Positions 1 to 9,068 of a stretch of DNA of 64,000 nucleotides are shown one piece after another. Within the stretch, counting starts at the first letter, position 1, and every line of letters begins with the position of its first letter. Where the stretch lies: contig NZ_AP024653.1 in the NCBI RefSeq assembly GCF_019977335.1, positions 186,001-250,000 of the forward strand, given 5' to 3'. The DNA comes from Arthrobacter sp. NicSoilB4. GTDB lineage: Bacteria > Actinomycetota > Actinomycetes > Actinomycetales > Micrococcaceae. The position numbers and the translations under genes were made by a program. The notes under the pieces are model-generated. The model was not told where the DNA came from, made no database searches, and saw nothing but the letters and a program-made list of their open reading frames with translations.

Positions 1-782
1 TCGACTTCGCCCCGCCGGCCGCCCCGCGGCCCGACGTCGACGGCGCCGCGCGGCCCGTCGACGCGCCCTTCGCCGGCTTCGTCTTCAAGGTCCAGGCCGG
101 CATGAACAAGGCGCACCGGGACCACGTCGCCTTCATCCGGGTCTGCTCGGGCATCTTCGAACGCGGCATGGTGGTCACGCAGGGCCGGACCGGGAAGTCC
201 TTCGCCACCAAGTACGCCCAGCAGGTCTTCGGCCGGGAACGCGAGGTCATTGACGAGGCCTTCCCCGGCGACGTCGTGGGCCTCGTCAACGCCTCCTCGC
301 TGCGGGTCGGCGACAGCCTCTTCCTCGAGCACCCGGTGGAGTTCCCCGCCATCCCGCTGTTCGCCCCCGAGCACTTCCAGGTGGCGCGCTCCAAGGACCC
401 CAGCCGCTTCAAGCAGTTCCGCCGCGGCATCGAGCAGCTGGAACACGAGGGTGTCATCCAGGTGCTCCGCTCGGACATCCGCGGCGATCAGGCGCCCGTG
501 CTTGCCGCCGTCGGCCCCATGCAGTTCGAAGTGGTGGAGGACCGCATGGCGCATGACTTCAGCGCACCGATGCGGCTGGAACGCCTGCCCTATTCGATTG
601 CCCGGATCTCGACGGCGGACGCCATGGCGGCGCTCGCCACCGTGCCCGGCGCCGAGGTGCTGCTGCGCTCCGACGGCGAATACCTCGCCCTCTTCAACGA
701 CGTGTGGGCGCTGCGCCGGATCGAGAAGAACCACCCGGACCTGACCCTGCTGCCGATCGGCACGCACAACCCCGCCAAATAG
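1..782 (+). CDS. prfC: Peptide chain release factor 3 (C-terminal part)
   Basis: This is the C-terminal part of RF3, the translational GTPase that recycles RF1/RF2 from the ribosome after peptide release. The frame is open from base 3, so the gene begins upstream of the window and the ATG at 102 is internal. The visible part begins in the second domain, with FAGFVFKVQAGM and HRDHVAFIRVCSG, which are typical of RF3 rather than EF-G. Further on, QFRRGIEQLEHEGVIQVL and VGPMQFEVVEDRM match the RF3 third domain. The GTPase domain itself is outside the window. It ends with TAG at 780-782. About 180 bp without a gene separate it from the next CDS. Confidence 0.93.
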   Translation, partial: DFAPPAAPRPDVDGAARPVDAPFAGFVFKVQAGMNKAHRDHVAFIRVCSGIFERGMVVTQGRTGKSFATKYAQQVFGREREVIDEAFPGDVVGLVNASSLRVGDSLFLEHPVEFPAIPLFAPEHFQVARSKDPSRFKQFRRGIEQLEHEGVIQVLRSDIRGDQAPVLAAVGPMQFEVVEDRMAHDFSAPMRLERLPYSIARISTADAMAALATVPGAEVLLRSDGEYLALFNDVWALRRIEKNHPDLTLLPIGTHNPAK

Positions 783-961
783 AGGACCACACCCCCGTAG
801 GCGGACAGGAAAATTGGTCCGTGAGAGGTCTTCCTGAACCACGTTTACGCGGTATCATAAGTAGCCTTGCCATCATGCGGGTGCCCCACAATTCCTGCTT
901 TTTGGACTGACCCGCACGACTCCGTCGGCGGGCCCCGCATACAAGGGACAACGAACAATCC

Positions 962-2347
962 TTGACTGACTACAACAGAAAACTTGGCATGGAACCCGGA
1001 TTTCTGCTGAGCGGCCGCTACCGGATCCAGACCCTCATTGGCAGGGGAAGCCAGTCCACCGTGTACCGCGCCTTTGACAAACTCCTGCAGCGCGACGTGG
1101 CCATCAAACTCTTCCGGGATGACGCGGACGATCTTGAACACACCCGCCGGCAGGGCCAGGAGATCCGCATCCTTGCCGGGATGAGCCACCATGCCCTCGT
1201 GACACTGTTCGACGCCGGCGCGGACCTGAGTGACCCTGAGGCCCGCCTCACTTACCTGGTGATGGAACTGGTCCGTGGACCGGACCTGCGCCACCGCGCC
1301 GCCCAAGGGCCGCTTTCCGCGGCCCACATGGCCCTGATCGGCCACGACCTCGCGGACGGGCTCTCCTACATCCACCATCACGGAATCGTGCACCGCGACG
1401 TGAAACCGGCCAACATCCTGCTGGTGGATTACAGCAGCCGGGACCGGCGCCCCCGGGCGAAACTCAGCGACTTCGGCGTCGCCGTCATGATGGGCAAAGG
1501 CCCGGTGGGGGACGACGGCGGAACTTCCGGCACCCCCGCCTACCTGAGCCCCGAGCAGGCCGCCGGCGAACCCGCCGGGCCGCTCAGCGACGTGTATTCC
1601 CTCGGCCTGGTGCTGCTCGAAGCGCTGACCGGGAAGATGGCCTACCCGGGCGCGCCGATCCAGTCCGCCGTCGCCCGGCTACTCCACGATCCCGACATCC
1701 CCGAAGAGATTGCACCCATCTGGACGTCGCTGCTGTCCTCCATGCTTGCCCGCGACCCGGCAGACCGGCCGCCTGCACGCGAAGTCTCGCTCGCGCTGCG
1801 CCAGGAAGTCATCAACGGCGCCGCACGCCACCGCCAGGAGGAATCGCCGGCCGAAACCGACGAGGAAGCCCGGATGCGCGCCGTGGAACGCTACCGGATC
1901 CTCGACACCCCGGCGGACGGCGCCTTCGACCGGATCGCTGGCCTCGCGGCACGGATGTTCTCGGTTCCCGTGGCAATCGTCAGTGTGGTGGACCACGACC
2001 GCATCTGGTTCAAGGCCCACCACGGCACCGACGTCACGGAGATCGGCCGCGACCCGGGCCTGTGCGCCTCAGCGATCCTGCAGGACGACGCCTGGATCGT
2101 CGAGGACGCCACCAAGGATCCCCGCACCCTCGCCAACCCGCTGGTGGCGGGCGAGTTCGGCCTGCAGTTCTACGCCGGCGTCCCGCTGCGGACGCCAGAC
2201 GGCTACAACCTGGGCACCTTCTGCATCCTGGACCGGGAACCCCGGGAGTTCAGCGCCGCCGACACCAGGACGCTGGAGGACCTGGCCGCGATCGTGATGA
2301 ACGACCTGGAGATGCGGTTGCAGAGCAGGGAAGCGATCGCCAGCTAG
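962..2347 (+). CDS. Soluble Ser/Thr protein kinase fused to a GAF domain
   Basis: This is a 461-residue eukaryotic-type kinase with a C-terminal sensory domain. The kinase is complete: glycine loop GRGSQSTV (27-34), Lys49 in AIK, HRDVKPAN (144-151), DFG (170-172) and GTPAYLSPEQ (190-199). From about residue 308 a GAF domain follows, opening with the common lead-in ERYRILDTPADGAFDRI. No transmembrane helix or PASTA repeat is visible, so it should be cytosolic, unlike PknB. The start is TTG at 962; the next in-frame ATG (Met10) is only nine codons later and could be used instead. The GAF ligand cannot be read from sequence. The gene stands alone and converges with the PucR-type regulator 26 bp downstream. 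Confidence 0.88.
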   Translation: MTDYNRKLGMEPGFLLSGRYRIQTLIGRGSQSTVYRAFDKLLQRDVAIKLFRDDADDLEHTRRQGQEIRILAGMSHHALVTLFDAGADLSDPEARLTYLVMELVRGPDLRHRAAQGPLSAAHMALIGHDLADGLSYIHHHGIVHRDVKPANILLVDYSSRDRRPRAKLSDFGVAVMMGKGPVGDDGGTSGTPAYLSPEQAAGEPAGPLSDVYSLGLVLLEALTGKMAYPGAPIQSAVARLLHDPDIPEEIAPIWTSLLSSMLARDPADRPPAREVSLALRQEVINGAARHRQEESPAETDEEARMRAVERYRILDTPADGAFDRIAGLAARMFSVPVAIVSVVDHDRIWFKAHHGTDVTEIGRDPGLCASAILQDDAWIVEDATKDPRTLANPLVAGEFGLQFYAGVPLRTPDGYNLGTFCILDREPREFSAADTRTLEDLAAIVMNDLEMRLQSREAIAS

Positions 2348-2373
2348 GCGGAGCCGCTTAACGCCTGCCGCGC

Positions 2374-3576
2374 CTAACGCCTGCCGGCGTGCAGCGCCAG
2401 CTCCAGTTCGAACCGCGCCTTCGGGTCCTCCAGGGTGTCGCCGAACAGCTCACGCAACTGCGCCGCCCGGTAGCCCACGGTCTGCGGGTGGATGCCGAGC
2501 TCTGCCGCCACCGGGGCGCGCTGGCCCCAGTGCCGCAGCCAGGAAAGCAGCGTCTCGGCGAGTCGCTCGCGCTGGGCCGGACGCAGCCCTTCCAGCGGTG
2601 CCAGTCGGCGGTTGGCCAGTTCCGCGATGGCGGAGGGCTCCGCACCGAGAATCACCTCGGCCAGGTGTTCGTCAGCCCAGATCGGCGGATCCTCCGGGCC
2701 GTCGCGCGGCGGCAGGACCGAGGCTGCCAGCACTGCCAGCCGCAAGGAATCGGGGACCTTCTCCCAGCCGCCTGCCGGCCCCACAGCGGCCCCGCGGCCC
2801 CGCAGCGCCTTCTCCAGGTCCGCCCGTGCGGACTTGGACTTCCGCGCCGGAACCAGGGCGACGGCGTCGGTCTCACGTTCGATAACCAGCGTTCCCGGGC
2901 CGAGCCGGAGCCGCAGTCCCGCGGACCGCTCCACCGGCAGGGTCACCACCACCATCCGCTGCGGCAGGGACCAGTCGGCCATCGCCGCCGTCTGGCGCAG
3001 GGCGGCCTCATCGGCCTGTCCCAGCAGCAGCAGGTCCAGCAGTTCGGTGCGCCGGCGGTCCACCGCGCCGGCCCGCTCGGACTGTTCGAAGGCATACGCC
3101 TCGGCGCTGACCGCCGACAACTCGTCGATGTAGGCCAGGATCGATTCGCCCAGATCCACCACGACGGTCTGGCCGAGATGGTGCTCCACGGACACCCGGG
3201 ACATCTCGCGGAAGGTAACGCGGGCCCCCATCCGGTAGGCGCTCAACAGCGCGTCCATGCTCCTGCCCTGCCGGAACTCGCCGCTCCCCAGCCCTGCCAC
3301 GAGCTGCCTGCTCTCTTCGGAAAGTGCGGGCAGCCGGGTCCCCGGCAACTGCAGGAAGCGGTCCAGTGCGGCCGCCACGCCGCGGCGCAGCCCGCGCCCG
3401 AAGCGGCCTTCGATCGGCCTGGCGTAGGCCGGCACGAGTTGCGGCACGGCATCAATGATGGCTTCGACTATGCCCGGCATCATCGGCCGGAGCACGTCGC
3501 TGACCTCGCGGGGCAGGGCCAGCCATGGGGGGTCGTAGGCGGGGGAGCCGGGGGCGCCGGTCGAGGGAGCGTTCAT
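2374..3576 (-). CDS. PucR-type helix-turn-helix transcriptional regulator
   Basis: This is a 400-residue regulator. The C-terminus carries the PucR-type helix-turn-helix, with LLSWLRHWGQRAPVAAELG, IHPQTVGYRAAQLRELFG and a final acidic ELELALHAGRR tail. The N-terminal half, with RPMMPGIVEAIIDAVPQLVP, resembles the RsbR/GGDEF-like sensor region of CdaR/PucR proteins. The start is the ATG at 3576. The frame stays open much further upstream, but that part overlaps the divergent ferredoxin reductase in antisense and is not coding. It is divergent from the reductase-desaturase pair with 100 bp between them, so control of that pair is the simplest guess. A TTCTTC (3612) and GAAGAA (3641) inverted repeat lies in this gap. 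Confidence 0.83.
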   Translation of the reverse strand: MNAPSTGAPGSPAYDPPWLALPREVSDVLRPMMPGIVEAIIDAVPQLVPAYARPIEGRFGRGLRRGVAAALDRFLQLPGTRLPALSEESRQLVAGLGSGEFRQGRSMDALLSAYRMGARVTFREMSRVSVEHHLGQTVVVDLGESILAYIDELSAVSAEAYAFEQSERAGAVDRRRTELLDLLLLGQADEAALRQTAAMADWSLPQRMVVVTLPVERSAGLRLRLGPGTLVIERETDAVALVPARKSKSARADLEKALRGRGAAVGPAGGWEKVPDSLRLAVLAASVLPPRDGPEDPPIWADEHLAEVILGAEPSAIAELANRRLAPLEGLRPAQRERLAETLLSWLRHWGQRAPVAAELGIHPQTVGYRAAQLRELFGDTLEDPKARFELELALHAGRR

Positions 3577-3676
3577 GTGGCTGGTTCCGTAAAATTGTTG
3601 CGTAGGGATAGTTTCTTCTGGTCGATCGTATGCCTTGGGTGAAGAAGTATGACCCTTTCTGACATAAGATTGATAA

Positions 3677-4747
3677 ATGATCCGGCTCCGTAAGCTGGCG
3701 CGCGCCGCATCTCTACTGACCACCCCACTAGCTCCAGAAGACATTCTGTCGCTGTTCAACCCTGTGTTTTCTGCCCGCCAACTGCGCGGCGTGGTCACCC
3801 GGGTGGTTCCAGAAACGGCCGATTCCGCCACCATTTTCTTCCGTCCCGGCCGCGGCTGGCAAGCGCACCTTGCCGGCCAGTGGGCCCGCATTGGCGTCGA
3901 GCTCGACGGCGTCCGCCACTGGCGGTCGTACTCGCTCAGCGCCCCCGCCGGCAAGGACCCGGCCATCACCGTCAGCGACATGGGCGCCGTCTCCGGGACC
4001 CTCGTGCGCAACACCAAACCCGGCGACGTGCTCTTCCTGGCGCCGCCGCAGGGCGACTTCGTCCTCCCCGAGCACCCGCGCCCCTTGCTGATGCTCACTG
4101 CAGGCAGCGGGATCACGCCGGTCATGTCCATGATCCGCACTCTCGTCCCGCACCGCCCGGACTCCGACGTCGTCCTTATCCACACAGCCCGAACCCCGGC
4201 GGACGCCATCTTCCACGAGGAACTGGCCGAACTGGCGGACCAGTTCCCCAACTTCCGCGTCATCCACTGGTTCACCGGCGCACGCGGCCGGATCGACTTC
4301 AGCTCCATTGCCGGACTCGAGCAGCTCTGCCCGGACTGGCGCCAGCGTGCAGCCTACGCGTGCGGCCCCGAGAGCTTCCTCGACGACGCCGAGGCGCTCT
4401 GGGAGGCGGAGACCGCAACCAAAGAACCTTCGGAAGCCACCCTCACCATCGAGCGCTTCAGCACCAAGCTCGCCGGCGGGGAAGGGCATGACGGCGGCCT
4501 GGTCACGTTCGAGGCGTCTGACCGCGAGGTCGAAGCCGACGGCGACACCCCGCTGCTCGACGTCGGCGAGGACGCCGGCGTCCTGATGCCCAGCGGCTGC
4601 CGCATGGGCATCTGCCACAGCTGCCTTATCCCCCTCCGGGCCGGCCAGGTCCGTGACCTGCGCACGGACGAAGTCCACGGCGAGCCCGGCCAACTAATCC
4701 AGACGTGTGTTTCGGCAGCCGCCGGACCCGTTAACCTCGACCTCTGA
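3677..4747 (+). CDS. Ferredoxin/flavodoxin reductase with C-terminal 2Fe-2S domain
   Basis: This 356-residue electron-transfer protein takes electrons from NAD(P)H through FAD to its own plant-type 2Fe-2S cluster. The FAD-binding motif RSYS is at 83-86, and the NAD-binding glycine motif is in the segment LTAGSGITPVMSM. The cluster ligands are Cys308, Cys313, Cys316 and Cys344 (C-x4-C-x2-C and a distal Cys). The arrangement matches the reductases that feed actinobacterial acyl desaturases such as mycobacterial DesA3. The desaturase begins 14 bp downstream, which strongly suggests a shared transcript and partnership. The N-terminal 35 residues are an extension before the FAD domain. The start ATG at 3677 follows a long AT-richer leader. 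Confidence 0.9.
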   Translation: MIRLRKLARAASLLTTPLAPEDILSLFNPVFSARQLRGVVTRVVPETADSATIFFRPGRGWQAHLAGQWARIGVELDGVRHWRSYSLSAPAGKDPAITVSDMGAVSGTLVRNTKPGDVLFLAPPQGDFVLPEHPRPLLMLTAGSGITPVMSMIRTLVPHRPDSDVVLIHTARTPADAIFHEELAELADQFPNFRVIHWFTGARGRIDFSSIAGLEQLCPDWRQRAAYACGPESFLDDAEALWEAETATKEPSEATLTIERFSTKLAGGEGHDGGLVTFEASDREVEADGDTPLLDVGEDAGVLMPSGCRMGICHSCLIPLRAGQVRDLRTDEVHGEPGQLIQTCVSAAAGPVNLDL

Positions 4748-4761
4748 GGAGTACCCACCGC

Positions 4762-5964
4762 ATGACGATTGTTTCCGACAAGACTGACATTTCCGAGGAC
4801 GCTCCCCAAGGCGCCGATGACGCTGCCAAGACGCCTGCTGCCGTGAAGACGCGGCGCGGCGCCCTCGCCGAGACCGGCAGCCCCACGGTTCGGCCCCCGG
4901 CTGCCGCGCATCTCTCCGACGAACAGGTCGCCGAGCTGGGCCGCGAACTCGACGCCATCAAGGACGACATCCTTGCCAAGCGCGGATCGTCTGACGCCGC
5001 CTACATCCGCCGCATGATCAAGATCCAGCGCGGCCTGGAGATTTCCGGGCGCGCCACGCTTCTGGTCAGCAAGCACAAGGCAGCCTGGGTTGCCGGGACC
5101 ACCCTGCTCAGCCTGGCCAAGATCCTGGAAAACATGGAGCTCGGCCACAACATCCTGCACGGCCAGTGGGACTGGATGCGGGACCCGGACATCCACTCCA
5201 CCACCTGGGAGTGGGACTTCGTGACCCCGGCGCGTTCGTGGCAGCACACCCACAACGACCTGCACCACCGCTGGACCAACGTCGTCGGCAAGGACAACGA
5301 CGTCGGATACAACCTCCTGCGGATGGACGCTGACCAGGAGTGGAAGCCGTTCAACCTGGGCAACCCGCTCTACAACGCCCTGCTGGCCCCGGTCTTCGAG
5401 TGGGGCATCGCGATCTACGATCTCGAGCTGAACGATTACAAGGAGGGCAACAAGTCCAAGGAGGCCCTCACCAAGGACCTCAAGGCCCTCGGCCGCAAGG
5501 CGCTCACGCAGTTCACAAAGGACTACGCCGCCACCCCCGCCGTCGCAATGCTGACCGGATCCGGCAAGCAGGCGCTCTACGGCACCCTGACCGCTAACGC
5601 GGTGCGCAACGTCTGGGCCCACGCGGTGATCTTCTGCGGACACTTCCCCGAGGGCACCGATACGTTCACCGAGGAAATGGTCGAAGGCGAGACCCGCGGC
5701 GACTGGTACGTCCGGCAGATGATCGGCTCAGCCAACATCTCCGGTTCCAAGTTCATGCACCTGATGACCGGTAACCTCTCTCACCAGATCGAGCACCACC
5801 TCTTCCCGGACATTCCGTCCAACCGATACGCCGAGGTGGCGCCGAAGGTCCAGGAAATCTGCAAGCGGTATGGACTGCCGTACACCACCGGGCCCATCTG
5901 GAAGCAGGTCGGCTCCACCTGGGCCAAGGTCTTCAAGCTGGCACTGCCGCCCAAGAAGGCCTAG
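4762..5964 (+). CDS. Membrane acyl-CoA/fatty acid desaturase
   Basis: This 400-residue integral membrane di-iron desaturase introduces a double bond into an acyl chain, probably at the delta-9 position by analogy with DesA3. The three histidine boxes are present: GHNILHG (His129, His133), HTHNDLHH (162-169) and HQIEHHLFPD near residue 340. The first 50 residues are charged and Pro/Ala-rich and look disordered. It sits immediately downstream of its likely electron donor, the 2Fe-2S reductase, and ends in a strong hairpin at 5991. The exact substrate and regiochemistry cannot be read from sequence. Confidence 0.92.
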   Translation: MTIVSDKTDISEDAPQGADDAAKTPAAVKTRRGALAETGSPTVRPPAAAHLSDEQVAELGRELDAIKDDILAKRGSSDAAYIRRMIKIQRGLEISGRATLLVSKHKAAWVAGTTLLSLAKILENMELGHNILHGQWDWMRDPDIHSTTWEWDFVTPARSWQHTHNDLHHRWTNVVGKDNDVGYNLLRMDADQEWKPFNLGNPLYNALLAPVFEWGIAIYDLELNDYKEGNKSKEALTKDLKALGRKALTQFTKDYAATPAVAMLTGSGKQALYGTLTANAVRNVWAHAVIFCGHFPEGTDTFTEEMVEGETRGDWYVRQMIGSANISGSKFMHLMTGNLSHQIEHHLFPDIPSNRYAEVAPKVQEICKRYGLPYTTGPIWKQVGSTWAKVFKLALPPKKA

Positions 5965-5990
5965 GCTCCGGGCCTCACACCGGTCTCACT

Positions 5991-6044
5991 GACTCACGCA
6001 AGGGGTGTCTGCCATCGCGGCAGGCACCCCTTTTGCGTGGAGTC
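5991..6044 (+). terminator. Hairpin terminator after the desaturase
   Basis: The arms around 5991-6013 (GACTCACGCA..GGGGTGTCTGCC) and 6019-6044 (GGCAGGCACCCC..TTGCGTGGAGTC) are almost complementary around a five-base loop. A TTTT run lies within the descending arm. It sits 27 bp after the desaturase stop and would also face the convergent methyltransferase. Confidence 0.75.
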
Positions 6045-6068
6045 CAGCCGGTGGCGCCCGTTGCCCGG

Positions 6069-6171
6069 CGTTCCAGCCCAGTTGCAAGCCCCGGGAGGTC
6101 GCCCTTTCAGCTGGGAACCAAGGAATCCCGGGCCGCAGCGCGCCGTGGGCCGAAGTAACTGGGCAGGAGCG
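6069..6171. repeat. Intergenic element with 17-bp inverted ends (copy A)
   Basis: The left end CGTTCCAGCCCAGTTGC (6069-6085) and right end GTAACTGGGCAGGAGCG (6155-6171) are imperfect inverted repeats (14 of 17 match). A second element with nearly the same ends lies at 10977-11090. The pair defines a small non-coding palindromic family of about 105-115 bp, each copy lying downstream of a gene. No ORF is visible inside. Confidence 0.55.
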
Positions 6172-6202
6172 TCGCGCGGGGCATGCCACGCGGGGGCTGC
6201 GC

Positions 6203-6838
6203 TCAGGGTTTGCTGGCCTGCCCCAGGACGTGGGCCAGCCGCGGGTTGCCGGGGAGGACCGAAAAGCCGAACCGCTCCAGGCCCTGCACCGTGAAGCCTG
6301 CCCCGGCGATCGCGGCGGCAGTGTCGCGGTTGGGGTGGCATCCGCCTGCCATCCGGCTCCACAAAGGGGTGACCAGGTCTTCGGCGGCCCCCAGCACCCG
6401 GTGGGCTGAGCGGACATGTTCATAGAACAGCAGCAAGCCGCCCGGCCGCAGGACCCGGGCCATCTCCGCCAGGGCAACGGACTGGTCCGCCACGCTGCAC
6501 AGCACCAGACTGGAGACGACGACGTCGACCGAGGCGTCCGCCGCCGGCAGCGACTCCGCCACGCCGTCCTCCACGGTCACCGGCACCGGCGCCCGGCTGG
6601 CGGCGGCCCGGGCGAGCTCCCTGAGTGTGGGGTCCGGTTCGAGGGCCAGCACGCCCGTCACCGCGGCCGGGTAGAACGGAAACGTTGCCCCGTAGCCCGC
6701 CCCGATTTCGACGACGACTCCGCGCGCCGCTGCCACCAGCCGCCTGCGGTGGTCCGCCGCCCCGCGGGCGTCCATCCGCGGACCCACCCGCGCATAGGAG
6801 CGCCCGAAGGATGACTCGCGGCGGGTGCTTTCCGGCAC
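6203..6838 (-). CDS. Class I SAM-dependent methyltransferase
   Basis: This is a 211-residue methyltransferase of the UbiE/Methyltransf_11 kind. Motif I is VVEIGAGYG, the acidic residue closing strand 2 lies in LALEPD, and the post-motif segment DVVVSSLVLCSV and VLRPGGLLLFYEHV are typical. The GTG start at 6838 is preceded by AAGGAG at a good distance. It lies 17 bp downstream of the metal ATPase on the same strand and is probably co-transcribed with it, although a biochemical link to metal handling is not evident. The substrate is unknown. Confidence 0.85.
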   Translation of the reverse strand: MPESTRRESSFGRSYARVGPRMDARGAADHRRRLVAAARGVVVEIGAGYGATFPFYPAAVTGVLALEPDPTLRELARAAASRAPVPVTVEDGVAESLPAADASVDVVVSSLVLCSVADQSVALAEMARVLRPGGLLLFYEHVRSAHRVLGAAEDLVTPLWSRMAGGCHPNRDTAAAIAGAGFTVQGLERFGFSVLPGNPRLAHVLGQASKP

Positions 6839-6855
6839 GGAGTGTCTCCTTCCGG

Positions 6856-8982
6856 TCAGCCGACGTCGGCGGGGTTGAGCTTCAGGCGCCGCAGCAGCTG
6901 GGCGTTAAGGGCCACCACGATCGTGGACGCGGACATCAGTACGGCGCCGGCGGCGGGCGACAGGACGATCCCGGCGAAGGCCAAGACGCCGGCCGCCAGC
7001 GGCACGGCAATAATGTTGTATCCCGTGGCCCACACGAGGTTCTGCCACATTTTCCGGTAGCTGGCCCGGGACAGGTCCACCATGGACAGCACCGCCCGGG
7101 GGTCGTTCCCGGCAAGGACCACGCCGGCGGACTCCACCGCGACGTCCGTCCCGCCTCCGATCGCGATGCCCACCTCGGCCCGGGCCAGGGCGGGGGAGTC
7201 GTTGACGCCGTCTCCCACCATCGCCACCCTGAGGCCGCGGGCCTGCAGTTCGGCGACCTTCTTGTCCTTGTCCGCAGGGAGGACCTCGGCGAAGACCTCG
7301 TCAATCTTCAGTTCGGCGGCCACCGCCTGGGCAACCTGCCGGGCGTCGCCCGTGATCATGGCAACCTTGATGCCGCGGCGCTGCAGGGCCACGACGGCCT
7401 GGCGGGATTCCGGCCGGACCCCGTCCTCAAGGCTCACGGCACCCAGCACGGTGGTGCCGTCCACGACATGGAGCACCGCGGCTCCGCGGTCCCGCCAGGC
7501 CGCCGTGACGGCTGCCAGATCCGGCGGCTCCTCCGCCCCCAGCTCCCGGAGCAGGGCAGGACCGCCCACCCGGACCGTCCGGCCGCCGACAGTGGCACTG
7601 ACCCCGCGGCCGGTCAGGGAGGTGAATTCGCTCGCCTGCGGGACCGGCAAGTCGCGCCCGCGGGCGGCGGCCACGATGGCACGCGCCACCGGGTGCTCGC
7701 TGTCCGACTCCGCCGCGGCGGCCAGCGTGAGCAGCCCGTCCCGGTCGGTCCCATCGGCGGCGGCAACGCCCTTGAGTTCCGGCTCGCCCCTGGTCAGCGT
7801 CCCCGTCTTGTCGAACAGCACGACGTCGACCGTCCGCATCCGCTCGAGCGCCATCCGGTCCTTGATCAGCACACCGGCCCGGGCCGCCCGTTCCGTAGAA
7901 ATCGCGATGACCAGCGGGATGGCCAGGCCAAGGGCATGCGGGCAGGCAATCACCAGCACCGTCACGGTGCGCTCAACGGCGTCGGGCACACTGCCCAGCA
8001 GCGTCCAGGCGATGAACGTGAGGACGCCGGTTCCGGCGGCGAAGTAGAACAGGAAGGCGGCGGCACGGTCGGCGAGGGCCTGCGCCCGCGATGAAGACGC
8101 CTGGGCTTCGGCCACGAGCCGCTGGATCCCGGCGAGGGCGGTGTCCTCGCCGATGGCCGTTACCCGGACGCGGAGGCTGTTGTCCGTGGCTACGGTCCCC
8201 GCGACCACGGGATCGCCGGGGGCGCGCAGGACGGTCTTGGACTCGCCCGTGATCATGGATTCGTCGAATTCGGCCTGCCCCTCGATCACGGTTCCGTCTG
8301 CCGGCATCCGGCCTCCGGAGCGGACCAGGATGGTATCGCCGCTCCGGAGCTCCGACACGCCCACGATCTCCGTTCCGGATCCGGTGATGAGCTCGGCCTC
8401 GTCCGGGAGCAGTGCCGCCAGGGCATCCAGGGCGCCTTGCGCCGAGCCGAGGGCGCGCATTTCGAGCCAGTGTCCCAGGAGCATGATGTCGACCAGCAGG
8501 GCCAGTTCCCACCAGAAGTCGAGATCGAAGCCGCCGATCCCCAGCGTGGTCGCCCACGAGGCGGTGAACGCCACCGTGATGGCCATGGCGATCAGCAGCA
8601 TCATTCCCGGTGTCCGGGCCTTCAGCTCATTGAGGCCGCCCTTGAGGAACGGCCGGCCGCCGTAGAAGAAGATAACGGTTCCCAGCACGGGAGGAATCCA
8701 GGCTGAGCCGGGGAACGCGGGTGGCTCGTAACCGAGCAGCTGCCCGAACATGGGGCTGAAGAAGACCACCGGAACGGCCAGGGCAAGGGTCACCCAGAAC
8801 CTGTTTTTGAACATCGCCACGCTGTGCCCGGCGTGCTGGCCGTGGCGATGAACGACGTGCTCGTCGTCCGGTGGGGCGGCCGGGCCGGCAGGCCTGCCAT
8901 GGGGCCGGTGCCCTGCGTGTTCTGCGTTCGCGTGGTTCAGCTGCTGGCTGCCGACGGGGTGGCTTCCGTGCCGGTGTTCCAT
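6856..8982 (-). CDS. copB: P1B-type heavy-metal ATPase (CopB-like, CPH motif)
   Basis: This 708-residue P-type ATPase exports a soft metal, most likely copper. It has a His-rich cytoplasmic N-terminus (first 55 residues, many His-Gly pairs, no CXXC domain), TGES actuator motif (245-248), CPH in the metal-binding helix (347-349), phosphorylation site DKTGT (391-395) and GDGVND hinge. CPH plus a His-rich N-terminus is the P1B-3 (CopB) pattern, as opposed to CPC in CopA. The MSASTIVVALNAQLL segment near the end is the matching last-helix signature. A palindromic operator-like site lies 48 bp upstream of the start. It is downstream of the multicopper oxidase and upstream of the methyltransferase, all leftward. 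Confidence 0.93.
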   Translation of the reverse strand: MEHRHGSHPVGSQQLNHANAEHAGHRPHGRPAGPAAPPDDEHVVHRHGQHAGHSVAMFKNRFWVTLALAVPVVFFSPMFGQLLGYEPPAFPGSAWIPPVLGTVIFFYGGRPFLKGGLNELKARTPGMMLLIAMAITVAFTASWATTLGIGGFDLDFWWELALLVDIMLLGHWLEMRALGSAQGALDALAALLPDEAELITGSGTEIVGVSELRSGDTILVRSGGRMPADGTVIEGQAEFDESMITGESKTVLRAPGDPVVAGTVATDNSLRVRVTAIGEDTALAGIQRLVAEAQASSSRAQALADRAAAFLFYFAAGTGVLTFIAWTLLGSVPDAVERTVTVLVIACPHALGLAIPLVIAISTERAARAGVLIKDRMALERMRTVDVVLFDKTGTLTRGEPELKGVAAADGTDRDGLLTLAAAAESDSEHPVARAIVAAARGRDLPVPQASEFTSLTGRGVSATVGGRTVRVGGPALLRELGAEEPPDLAAVTAAWRDRGAAVLHVVDGTTVLGAVSLEDGVRPESRQAVVALQRRGIKVAMITGDARQVAQAVAAELKIDEVFAEVLPADKDKKVAELQARGLRVAMVGDGVNDSPALARAEVGIAIGGGTDVAVESAGVVLAGNDPRAVLSMVDLSRASYRKMWQNLVWATGYNIIAVPLAAGVLAFAGIVLSPAAGAVLMSASTIVVALNAQLLRRLKLNPADVG

Positions 8983-9029
8983 GATGCACTCCCAGGGAGG
9001 TTCATCGTATGTTCGGGATCAGCTCCAAC

Positions 9030-9046
9030 ATACCCCTAGGGGGTAT
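9030..9046 (-). promoter_or_regulatory. CsoR/CstR-type operator in front of copB
   Basis: The sequence ATACCCCTAGGGGGTAT has half-sites ATACCC and GGGTAT around a five-base centre, in an AT-poor context just upstream of copB. This is the G-tract palindrome type recognised by CsoR-family repressors. Matching half-sites occur in front of the CsoR-like gene near 41.5 kb. Confidence 0.75.
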
Positions 9047-9068
9047 GTCTGGCAAGAGGTTCCCGCTA

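Noticed and set aside
3577-4308. Upstream in-frame extension of the PucR-type gene at 2374
   Set aside because: It would overlap the ferredoxin reductase in antisense, and the ATG at 3576 gives the normal family length.
6625-8094. 489-codon open frame on the + strand over copB and the methyltransferase
   Set aside because: It lies opposite the P-type ATPase and reads as Arg/Pro/Gly-rich noise, which is expected in very GC-rich sequence.
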